Of a stretch of DNA of 6,546 bases, positions 1 through 6,432 are shown one piece after another. The notes under the pieces are model-generated. The model was not told the origin of the DNA, did no database searches, and was given only the letters and a program-made list of their open reading frames with translations. The stretch lies in NCBI GenBank assembly GCA_018820005.1, contig JAHJOS010000429.1, forward strand, positions 1 through 6,546. The letters are read 5' to 3'. A program made the translations under genes and the position numbers. This DNA comes from Alphaproteobacteria bacterium. GTDB taxonomy: Bacteria > Pseudomonadota > Alphaproteobacteria > Rhizobiales > Devosiaceae. The first letter of the stretch is position 1. The number at the start of each line of letters is the position of its first letter.

Positions 1-190
1 AGAGGCTAACCAGCTAGTACAGCTGTGTCAAATATGAGATTACTTGGCCCATTCATGTAGTAACAAAGAATAAATGTGCAATCTTGTTTCACTGCGTCCT
101 GAAACATGATTGGCGTTTTTGACGAATTGCCTTTGCTGTTGTTGATATGGCTTCGTACGGGATCTGAAAGCAAGAAAAAATAAATTGCCA
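1..190. other. AT-rich segment with no recognisable gene
   Basis: This stretch is about 40% GC over positions 1-180 by hand count, against roughly 60% in the genes that follow. It contains A- and T-runs, for example around 114-119 and 174-181. A minus-strand reading frame of 61 codons (191 to 6) runs through it, but its product resembles nothing I recognise and no ribosome-binding site precedes it, so I do not call it a gene. A short inverted repeat, CAGCT-AGTAC-AGCTG, lies at 11-25. The segment could be the edge of an acquired region or ordinary intergenic DNA with upstream promoter elements for the transporter; the sequence does not decide. Confidence 0.4.
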
Positions 191-535
191 CGCCATATCT
201 ATGTCATGAAATCGCCTGATTTCCGCTGGCTTGCGGCAATGCGGGCGGTGTTTCAGGGTGATGCAACTAGACTTGGCGCGGCGCCGAGACCGTGTCCGAG
301 CGCGACGGGGCAAGGTTGAGCGATGGGGATCGCGATGGCCGTTTGAGGCCACAAAACGGGCAAAACCCTTGCATCGCGCGGCTGGGCCGTGCAGAAAGTG
401 CGCAGTCAAATCGGACCCGGTGCAAATCCGGGTGGCTCTTCCGGCCGCCAATCCGCCGGACACTCCAGTGAACGCAATCATGGTCGACCGCATGCCACAC
501 CGGCATTGCCGCGCCAGTACGTCTGGAATTTTTGC
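191..535 (+). other. Long 5' leader of the SulP transporter gene
   Basis: About 345 bases separate the AT-rich segment from the transporter start, with no convincing gene. Reading frames here give Arg/Pro-rich products typical of GC-rich non-coding DNA. Several stem-loops are visible: TGGCC/GGCCA around 335-351, ACCCGG/CCGGGT at 415-433, GGTGGC/GCCGCC at 431-449, and CACT/AGTG at 461-470. The density of structure just upstream of a transporter start suggests an RNA leader with a regulatory role. That is an inference. I could not place a convincing sigma70-type promoter. Confidence 0.35.
409..528 (+). promoter_or_regulatory. Possible cobalamin-riboswitch-like leader element (weak)
   Basis: Positions 415-433 form a perfect 6-bp stem (ACCCGG/CCGGGT) closed by a 7-base loop TGCAAAT. 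It contains GGTGCAAATCC (419-429), which matches the conserved P4/L4 block GGTGnAAnTCC of cobalamin riboswitches. Just upstream, AATCGGA (409-415) partly resembles the AAnnGGGAA block. Downstream, CCGCCAAT (445-452) partly resembles CCGCnACTGT. About 85 bases further on, GCCAGTACGTCTGG (513-526) loosely resembles the B12 box and runs into the GGAA that would serve as ribosome-binding site for the transporter. The GGGAAGG block and a clear CCACTG are missing. It may be a degenerate riboswitch, an unrelated structured leader, or chance. Confidence 0.2.
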
Positions 536-2020
536 ATGAATTTTATCGAAACTGTTCGTCGTGACTGGCTGGGCAATGTGCGCGGCGATGTATTGGCCGG
601 CATTGTCGTCGCCCTGGCCCTGATCCCCGAGGCCATTGGCTTTTCGATCATTGCGGGCGTTGATCCCAAGGTGGGGCTCTATGCCTCGTTCATGATCGCC
701 ATGATCATATCGGTGACCGGTGGTCGTCCGGCAATGATCTCGGCGGCGACAGCCGCCACGGCGGTGCTGATGGGCTCGCTGGTGCGCGAGCATGGGCTGG
801 ACTATCTGCTGGCCGCGACCATTCTGGCGGGTGTGATCCAGGTCGTCGCGGGCTATGCGCGGGTTGGCTATATCATGCGCTTTGTGTCGCGCTCGGTGAT
901 GACGGGCTTTGTCAATGCGCTGGCGATCCTGATCTTTATGGCGCAGCTGCCCGAGCTGACCAATGTGTCGTGGGAAACCTACGCCATGATCGCGGGCGGC
1001 CTCGCGATTATCTATCTGTTCCCGTGGGTGACGCGGGTTATTCCCTCGCCGCTGGTGTGCATCATCGTGCTCAGCGTGATCTCGATTGCGCTGCATGTGG
1101 ATGTGCGCTCGATGGGTGATCCGGGCGAATTGCCGACAACGCTGCCAAACTTCCTGTTGCCCAATGTGCCGTTCACGCTGGAAACGCTGTGGATCATCCT
1201 GCCCTATTCGATCGGGGTTGCAGCGGTGGGACTGCTGGAAAGCCTGCTGACAGCATCGATCGTGGATCAGATGACCGATACCGGCAGTGACAAGAACCGG
1301 GAATCGATCGGGCAGGGCATTGCCAATTTCGTCACTGGCTTTTTCGGTGGCATGGCAGGCTGCGCCATGATCGGGCAATCGGTGATCAATGTGCGCTCGG
1401 GCGGACGCGGGCGGTTGTCGACCCTTACCGCGGGGGCGTTCCTGCTGTTCCTGCTGGTGGTGCTGGGCGACATCGTGGGGTTGATCCCCATGCCGGCGCT
1501 GGTGGCGATCATGATCATGGTATCGATCGGCACGTTCAACTGGGGATCGCTCAATGACCTGCGCAAACATCCGCGCCGCTCGAGCATCGTGATGCTGGCA
1601 ACCGTGATCACGGTGGTCGGCACGCATAATCTGGCATTGGGTGTCGGCGTGGGCGTGCTGTTGTCAGGGATATTCTTTGCCTGGAAGGTGGCGCAGATTT
1701 TCCGCGTTACCTCAGTGCTGACGGCTGACGGACGTGAGCGCGACTATGTGGTGGAGGGGCAATTGTTCTTTGCCTCGGCCGAGGATTTCCTCAAGGCCAT
1801 GGATTTCCGCGAGACGCTGGAGCGGGTGCGCATCGACGTGACCAATGCCCATATCTGGGATCTCACAGGCGTCAATGCGGTCGATACGGCGGTGCTGAAA
1901 TTCCGCCGGGCTGGTGCGGTGGTGGAACTGGTGGGGATGAACCAGGCCAGTGCCACGATCATGGATCGGCTGGCCGAGCATGATCAGCCGGGGGCCATGG
2001 AACGCATGCTTGGGCACTAA
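536..2020 (+). CDS. SulP family inorganic anion transporter with STAS domain
   Basis: A complete inner-membrane anion carrier of 494 residues. The family (SLC26/SulP) moves sulfate, bicarbonate or other anions by proton or sodium coupling; the substrate cannot be read from sequence. Residues about 15-390 hold the hydrophobic transport domain, including the early segment DVLAGIVVALALIPEAIGFS, GLYASF (48-53) and the highly typical ESLLTASIVDQMTD block (235-248), followed by GFFGGMAGCAMIGQSVINV (268-286) and SGGRGRLST (288-296). Residues about 403-494 form a cytoplasmic STAS domain (EGQLFFAS, then HIWDLTGVNAVD at 439-450). I chose the ATG at 536 because it puts the usual SulP N-terminus right before the first helix; a weak GGAA lies 7 bases upstream. 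The in-frame ATG at 389 would add 49 residues of Gly/Ser/Arg-rich sequence unlike the family. The gene stands alone and converges on the regulator remnant with a 7-base gap. Confidence 0.93.
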   Translation: MNFIETVRRDWLGNVRGDVLAGIVVALALIPEAIGFSIIAGVDPKVGLYASFMIAMIISVTGGRPAMISAATAATAVLMGSLVREHGLDYLLAATILAGVIQVVAGYARVGYIMRFVSRSVMTGFVNALAILIFMAQLPELTNVSWETYAMIAGGLAIIYLFPWVTRVIPSPLVCIIVLSVISIALHVDVRSMGDPGELPTTLPNFLLPNVPFTLETLWIILPYSIGVAAVGLLESLLTASIVDQMTDTGSDKNRESIGQGIANFVTGFFGGMAGCAMIGQSVINVRSGGRGRLSTLTAGAFLLFLLVVLGDIVGLIPMPALVAIMIMVSIGTFNWGSLNDLRKHPRRSSIVMLATVITVVGTHNLALGVGVGVLLSGIFFAWKVAQIFRVTSVLTADGRERDYVVEGQLFFASAEDFLKAMDFRETLERVRIDVTNAHIWDLTGVNAVDTAVLKFRRAGAVVELVGMNQASATIMDRLAEHDQPGAMERMLGH

Positions 2021-2027
2021 GGCCTGT

Positions 2028-2767
2028 TCAGAGCAAGGTGGCGGCGCGGGCGTCGTCCAGTTCGATGAGCTGGATGACGGCCGTTTCGGCTTCAGCGCCG
2101 TCACCCGCCTCGATCGCCTTGACCAGTGCGGTATGCGCTGCAAATCCGGCGGAGAAATAGGCGGTGCCGACTGCGGTTTCCGTCAGAGACTTGAGGGCCA
2201 GGGCCAGGGTCAGCTCGACGATGCCGGTGACTGAGCGCAGCAGGGCATTGCCTGAACTTTCGGCTATGGCGCGGTGGATTTCGAGCCCCGACAGGCCATG
2301 GGCTTCCACATTGCCCTCGGCCAGCTCCATCTGGTGCAGCCAATATTTCATCAGGCGGACGTTTTCGGCTGTGCGGCGTTCGCTTGCGAGGCGCACGGCG
2401 CGGGTTTCGAGCGCCCGGCGGGTATCGAACAGGCTTTCGTAAAAGCGCCGGTCGGGCTTGGCATAGAAATGCCAGGACAGCACCTGGGGATCAAAAAAGC
2501 TCAGCGGCTGGTGGGCGAAACGCGGGTGCCGACCTTGGGGCGAGCCTCGACCATGCCCTTGGCCTCAAGCGTCTTGAGCGCCTCGCGCAGCACGGTGCGC
2601 GAGACGCCATAGGTCTCCATCATGACCGCATCGCTGGCCAGGATGGAGCCGACCGGAAACAGACCCGTGACGATGCCATGCCCGATCTCGTTGATGACGA
2701 AGGTATGGTAATTTCGCGCAGCGGGTCGCCCGGATAGCGAGCGAATAAGGCTGCCTGCTTCGATCAT
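2028..2767 (-). pseudogene. FadR-type GntR regulator broken by a one-base frameshift
   Basis: A transcriptional regulator of the FadR/FCD group, probably controlling the sugar operon in which it sits last. The N-terminal piece (ATG at 2767 to TGA at 2501, 88 residues) carries a winged helix-turn-helix, with SDAVMMETYGVSRTVLREAL at residues 45-64 and GTRVSP at 80-85. The remainder in the other frame (down to 2028) is an FCD effector domain with ESLFDTRRALETRAVRLA, IHRAIAESSGN and AHTALVKAIEAGD. Restoring one G in CGCTGAGC (minus strand) gives SRWSFFDPQVLSW, which matches the W-N/S-x-L/F-D-x-x-V-L-x-W linker of relatives such as DgoR, and yields a normal 246-residue protein. The break is therefore a single deletion near 2502 or a sequencing error. 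The stop lies before the T-run, so slippage on that run could not bypass it. Also odd: Gly occupies the position, four before the His of IHRAIA, where FCD domains usually have a metal-binding Asp. The start lies one base past the yjfF stop. Confidence 0.85.
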
Positions 2768-2768
2768 G

Positions 2769-3746
2769 CTAGACTTTCTCGGGCGACTTCTCTGCGGGGG
2801 CGGAGGCGGCAAATATGACGCGCTGCAGCACGATGAACAAGAACAGCAATACGCCGATCACGATCTTGGTCCACCAGCTCGACAGCGTGCCATCAAAGAT
2901 GATGTAGGTCTGCACCAGACCCAGCAGCATGACGCCGACAAAGGTGCCCAGCACAAAGCCATAGCCGCCGGTGAGCAGGGTGCCGCCGATGACCACTGCG
3001 CTGATCGCATCAAGCTCGACCCCCACTGCCGCCAGCGGATAGCCAGCGGAGGTGTAGAGCGAAAACACTATGCCTGCCAAGGCTGCCAGCACACTTGAGA
3101 GCATATAGATCTGTACGGTCGTGCGGGCCACGGGCACGCCCATCAGCGATGCCGAAACAGAATTTCCGCCCAGCGCATAGACATAGGACCCGAATTTGGT
3201 GCGGTGGGCCAGCAGGGCGCCGCCCAGGAAGACCGCGATCATCACCATGCCGATAAAACTGAGCCTGCCGCCGCCGGGCAGGCGGATCATCAGATCGCCC
3301 AGGGTGGCGTAGAATTCGTGTTTGATGGGCACAGAATCCTGGGTGATGATGGAAGCGCCGCCGCGGGCCAGGAACATGCCGGCCAGGGTGACGATGAAGG
3401 AAGGCACCTGCAGATAGTGAATGGTGAAACCCATTGCGGCGCCGAACAGGGCAGCGACGCCCAGCGCGATGGCAAAGGCGGCCAGGGGATGGAAACCGAG
3501 CCAGCTGGTGAGCACGGCGATCAGCACGCCGGTGAAGCCGATGACGGCGCCGACCGACAGATCTATGCCGCCCGAGATGATGACAAAGGTCATGCCCACG
3601 GCCGCGATGCCCAAAAAGGCATTGTCGGTGAGGAAATTGCCCAGCACGCGGGTCGAGAGCATATTGGGGAACTGCAGCACCGCCACAGCATAGGCGATGA
3701 CGAAGATGACGGCGGTGGCCGCCAGGGGGCGCAGACTGCGTTTCAT
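2769..3746 (-). CDS. yjfF: Sugar ABC transporter permease, YjfF type
   Basis: One of two inner-membrane subunits of a furanose-sugar importer (carbohydrate uptake class 2, RbsC-like fold). The 325-residue length is close to the E. coli protein. Hydrophobic helices span the chain. Recognisable blocks are FLTDNAFLGIAAVGMTFVII (38-57), the family motif SGGIDLSVG (58-66), the FIVTLAGMFLARG region (117-129), the VYALGGN region (189-195), GVELDAISAVVIGGTLLTGG (242-261) and FDGTLSSWWTKI (284-295); the last is a close match to E. coli YjfF as I recall it. The short tail (APAEKSPEKV) is polar. The ATG at 3746 overlaps the ytfT stop by ATGA, which suggests translational coupling. The stop at 2769 is one base from the regulator start. 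It should pair with YtfT to form the pore and use YtfR as ATPase. Confidence 0.93.
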   Translation of the reverse strand: MKRSLRPLAATAVIFVIAYAVAVLQFPNMLSTRVLGNFLTDNAFLGIAAVGMTFVIISGGIDLSVGAVIGFTGVLIAVLTSWLGFHPLAAFAIALGVAALFGAAMGFTIHYLQVPSFIVTLAGMFLARGGASIITQDSVPIKHEFYATLGDLMIRLPGGGRLSFIGMVMIAVFLGGALLAHRTKFGSYVYALGGNSVSASLMGVPVARTTVQIYMLSSVLAALAGIVFSLYTSAGYPLAAVGVELDAISAVVIGGTLLTGGYGFVLGTFVGVMLLGLVQTYIIFDGTLSSWWTKIVIGVLLFLFIVLQRVIFAASAPAEKSPEKV

Positions 3747-4747
3747 GACGAGGCCGTCTTGTTGGGAGCCGCCGGACGGCGCTTGAACGGCAGGGCCGCA
3801 AAGGGTGACTGGAGCAGCAGGATCAGGATGATCATGCCGGCCTTGACCACCAGGTTGAACTCGGGCGGGAAGCCGGAGACCAGGATGCCGGTGTTCATGG
3901 CCTGGATGATGAGCGCACCCACCACGGCCATGGGGATGGAGAACCTGCCCCCTAGCAGCGATGTGCCGCCGATGACCACGGCGAGGATCGCGTCGAGTTC
4001 GAGCCAGAGGCCGGAATTGTTGGCGTCGGCGCCGCGGATATCGGCTGCGACGACAATGCCGGCGATGGCGGCGCAGAGTCCCGAGAGCGCATAGACCAGC
4101 ATGAGCAGCATGCGGCTATGGATGCCGGCGAGCGAGGCCGCGGCCCGGTTGACGCCGATGGCCTGGATGAAAAGGCCAATGGCGGTGCGCCGCACCAAGA
4201 GGGTGACCAGTACCATGAGCACGACGGCAATGACGGCGGCCATGGGCAGGCCGAGCACTGAACCGGTGCCGATGAAAATCAGGGCGGGATCGTTAAAGGT
4301 GACGATGGAGCCTTCGGTGATGAGCTGGGCAATACCGCGACCGGCGACCATGAGCACGAGTGTGGCGACGATGGGCTGGATGTCGAGCACGGCGACGAGA
4401 AAGCCGTTCCAGAGACCGCAGGCGAGGCCAACGGCGAGGGCGGCGATGACCGCGATTGGGGCAGGGTAGCCGGCCACGACCATGGTGGCGGCGACGGCGC
4501 CGCAGACCGCCATGATGGCGCCGACCGAAAGGTCCACGCCCTTGGTGGCGATAACCCCGGTCATGCCGATGGCGAGGATGGCCACTGGCGCGCCGCGATT
4601 GAGCACGTCGATGAAGCTGCCGAAAAAACGCCCATCCTGCCAGGTGACGTTAAAGAAGCTGGGGAAGAGCAGCCAGTTGATGGCCAGCACGCCCACCAAA
4701 GCGAGCAATTGCGGATTGGCCAGGCGGTCGAGGCGCAGGCGTCTCAT
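3743..4747 (-). CDS. ytfT: Sugar ABC transporter permease, YtfT type
   Basis: The second inner-membrane subunit of the importer, 334 residues, close to E. coli YtfT. Diagnostic blocks are WQDGRFFGSFIDVLNRGAPV (36-55), the motif KGVDLSVGA (69-77), KxQP-like DIQPIVATLVLMVAGRGIAQ (122-141), AADIRGADANNSGLWLELDA (234-253), AVVIGGTSLLGGRF (256-269) and NTGILVSGFPPEF (285-297). These distinguish the YtfT branch from the general RbsC permeases. The usual second Gly before V/IDLSVG is Lys69 here; I do not know whether this changes function. The start overlaps the ytfR stop by ATGA, and GAGG (plus-strand CCTC at 4755-4758) sits about 8 bases upstream as a ribosome-binding site inside ytfR. The 3' end overlaps yjfF by ATGA. 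Confidence 0.94.
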   Translation of the reverse strand: MRRLRLDRLANPQLLALVGVLAINWLLFPSFFNVTWQDGRFFGSFIDVLNRGAPVAILAIGMTGVIATKGVDLSVGAIMAVCGAVAATMVVAGYPAPIAVIAALAVGLACGLWNGFLVAVLDIQPIVATLVLMVAGRGIAQLITEGSIVTFNDPALIFIGTGSVLGLPMAAVIAVVLMVLVTLLVRRTAIGLFIQAIGVNRAAASLAGIHSRMLLMLVYALSGLCAAIAGIVVAADIRGADANNSGLWLELDAILAVVIGGTSLLGGRFSIPMAVVGALIIQAMNTGILVSGFPPEFNLVVKAGMIILILLLQSPFAALPFKRRPAAPNKTASS

Positions 4748-6261
4748 AGTGTGGCCTCGTCGGGGTTATTGGCGATGGCCTGAACGATCACGCCGGGATT
4801 GATATTCTTGCCGCGCAGCTCCGCGACCATTTCGCGATCGCGCATGACCACGATGCGAGAGCTATAGGCCACCACCTCGTCCAGCTCGGAGGAGATGACG
4901 ACCATGGCCATGCCATCGTCGCGCAGGCGGTTGATGGTGCGGACGATTTCGGCATGGGCGCCGACGTCGATGCCGCGGGTGGGTTCGTCGAGGATGAGGA
5001 AGGCCGGATCGGTGGCCAGCCAGCGCGAGAGGATGACTTTTTGCTGGTTGCCGCCCGAGAGCAGTTTGACGGGCATGTCGAGCGAGGCAGCGCGGATGTC
5101 CATGGATTCGCCGAACTTGCCAGCGATTTCGAGCTGTTCGTCGCGGTTGAGCGCCTTGAACCAGCCCAGCTTGCCTTGCAGGGCAATGACGATGTTTTCG
5201 CGAACCGACAGATCGCCCAGAATGCCCTCGGCCTTGCGGTCTTCGGGGCAGAAGCCAAAGCCCAGAGCAATGGCGTCGGTGGTGCTGCGCAGGGTGGCGG
5301 CCTTGCCATTGACGCGCATGGTGCCCTGGTCGGCAGGATCGGCGCCGAACATGATGCGGGCCATTTCGGTGCGGCCCGAACCGAGCAGGCCGGCCACGCC
5401 GATAACCTCGCCCTTGTGGATGGTCAGGTTGAACGGGTGGACGCTGCGCCTGCGGCCATAGCCGGTAAATTCGAGCAGCACTTCTGTTGTGGGGTTTTCG
5501 GGCTCAAGATCGGTAGCGCCGGAAAAGGCGATGTCCTTGCCCAGCATCAGGCGCACCACATCGGTGCGGTTGAGGGCATCAAGCTGCTGGGTATCGACCA
5601 GGCGGCCATTGCGCAGCACAGTGACGCGGTCGGCAATGGCAAAGACCTGATCGAGAAAATGGGTGATGAAGATGATGGCAAGCCCGGCGCGCTTGAGATC
5701 ACCGATGACCTCGAACAGGCGCTCGACCTCGTTGCGATCGAGGCTGGCCGTGGGTTCGTCCAGGATCAGCACCTTGCCCGAGAGCTGCACCGCGCGGGCG
5801 ATGGCCACGATCTGCTGGACAGCAACGGAATGGGTGCCCAGCTCGCTGCCGGGATCGAGATCGAGACCATAGCGGGTGAGCAGCACCCGTGCGTCGCGCT
5901 CCATGCGGCGATGGTCGACCAGGCCGAAGCGGGTTGGCTGATGGCCCAGATAGAGGTTTTCAGCCACGGAGCGGTTGGGCAGGAGATTGACCTCCTGATA
6001 GACGGTGCCGATGCCATGGGTTTGCGCATGCAGCGGATTGTCGAGCGTGACGGCTTGGCCATCGACCAGCACCTGGCCGCCATCGGGCTGGTAGGCGCCC
6101 GTCAAGATCTTGATCAGCGTGGATTTGCCGGCGCCGTTTTCACCCAGAAGGGCATGGACTTCGCCGGCGCGAAGGCCGAAATCGACCGCGTCCAGCGCCA
6201 TGTGGCTGCCGAAAATCTTGATAACGCCGCGCGCTTCGAGCACGTATTGGCTGTCGGCCAT
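4744..6261 (-). CDS. ytfR: Sugar ABC transporter ATP-binding protein, YtfR type
   Basis: The cytoplasmic energy-supplying subunit: two fused nucleotide-binding domains, 505 residues, the normal length for carbohydrate-uptake-2 ATPases. Domain 1 has Walker A GENGAGKS (40-47), the Q-loop region YQEVNLLP (88-95), a degenerate signature SVAVQQ (145-150), Walker B LILDEPTA (165-172) and the switch His201. Domain 2 has a degenerate Walker A, GLLGSGRTE with Arg instead of Lys (291-299), CPEDRKAEG (338-346), a canonical signature LSGGNQQK (401-408) and Walker B LILDEPTRGID (422-432). Such asymmetry is normal in this family: by the usual head-to-tail pairing, domain 1 Walker A with domain 2 signature makes the competent ATP site. 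TVYQEVNLLPN and the RFGLV segment are as in E. coli YtfR. The start at 6261 is supported by AAGGGGGG about 8 bases upstream (plus-strand 6270-6277). Confidence 0.95.
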   Translation of the reverse strand: MADSQYVLEARGVIKIFGSHMALDAVDFGLRAGEVHALLGENGAGKSTLIKILTGAYQPDGGQVLVDGQAVTLDNPLHAQTHGIGTVYQEVNLLPNRSVAENLYLGHQPTRFGLVDHRRMERDARVLLTRYGLDLDPGSELGTHSVAVQQIVAIARAVQLSGKVLILDEPTASLDRNEVERLFEVIGDLKRAGLAIIFITHFLDQVFAIADRVTVLRNGRLVDTQQLDALNRTDVVRLMLGKDIAFSGATDLEPENPTTEVLLEFTGYGRRRSVHPFNLTIHKGEVIGVAGLLGSGRTEMARIMFGADPADQGTMRVNGKAATLRSTTDAIALGFGFCPEDRKAEGILGDLSVRENIVIALQGKLGWFKALNRDEQLEIAGKFGESMDIRAASLDMPVKLLSGGNQQKVILSRWLATDPAFLILDEPTRGIDVGAHAEIVRTINRLRDDGMAMVVISSELDEVVAYSSRIVVMRDREMVAELRGKNINPGVIVQAIANNPDEATL

Positions 6262-6269
6262 GCGCCGTT

Positions 6270-6277
6270 CCCCCCTT
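6270..6277 (-). promoter_or_regulatory. Strong ribosome-binding site of ytfR, possibly occluded
   Basis: On the minus strand this reads AAGGGGGG, about 8 bases before the ytfR ATG at 6261, and it fixes that start. The same strand carries CCCCCTTT about 55 bases upstream (plus-strand 6333-6340). It is perfectly complementary over 8 bp to AAAGGGGG (plus-strand 6271-6278), so the messenger could fold back and hide the site. The complementarity is visible; the regulatory effect is inference. Confidence 0.5.
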
Positions 6278-6381
6278 TGTCGATCGTCGGTTGCACGCCA
6301 CGATCTGCTCCCGCTCTGTTGGCAGGATCACGAAAGGGGGCGGTCAGCGCCGATGACGGCGCCAACCACAGCCCCTCTCAG

Positions 6382-6402
6382 CCTCCCCCGTCAAGGGGGA
6401 GG
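6382..6402 (-). repeat. Palindromic stem-loop between ytfQ and ytfR
   Basis: A perfect inverted repeat with CCTCCCCC as left arm and GGGGGAGG as right arm around a 5-base spacer. It gives a very stable 8-bp hairpin on either strand, 30 bases after the ytfQ stop. No T-run follows it in the operon direction, so it is not a typical terminator. Elements of this CCTCCCCC-n-GGGGGAGG form are, from memory, common dispersed intergenic palindromes in Alphaproteobacteria. In this position it could protect the 3' end of the ytfQ message and favour excess binding protein, as the malE-malF REP does in E. coli; this role is inferred. Confidence 0.65.
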
Positions 6403-6432
6403 TGCCGTTCGGTGGTCGTTTGCGAACCGAGA

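Noticed and set aside
415..449. tRNA-like T-arm (CCCGG-TGCAAAT-CCGGG) followed later by GCCGCCA
   Set aside because: No matching acceptor, D or anticodon arms could be found upstream, and T-loop position 55 would be G. Not a tRNA gene.
389..535. Longer N-terminus for the SulP protein from the ATG at 389
   Set aside because: It adds 49 polar residues unlike SulP proteins and runs through the structured leader; the ATG at 536 gives the usual N-terminus.
231..539. Plus-strand frame of 102 codons whose stop overlaps the SulP ATG as ATGA
   Set aside because: The ATGA overlap looks like translational coupling, but the product is Arg/Pro-rich without recognisable features and no ribosome-binding site is seen; better explained as leader RNA.
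89..1627. Minus-strand open frame of 512 codons antisense to the SulP gene
   Set aside because: The product is extremely rich in His, Arg, Asp and Gln with no family resemblance, which is typical of a frame opposite a GC-rich membrane-protein gene. The plus-strand gene is certain.
2028..2483. Separate small gene starting at the GTG at 2483
   Set aside because: It is the FCD half of the frameshifted regulator; its in-frame sequence continues upstream as SFFDPQ and has no ribosome-binding site of its own.
3204..4094. Plus-strand frame of 296 codons opposite the permease genes
   Set aside because: Low-complexity Gly/Asp/Gln/His-rich product, antisense to two confidently identified permeases.
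6382..6402. Intrinsic terminator after ytfQ
   Set aside because: The stem is strong but no T-run follows it on the minus strand, and the operon clearly continues into ytfR.
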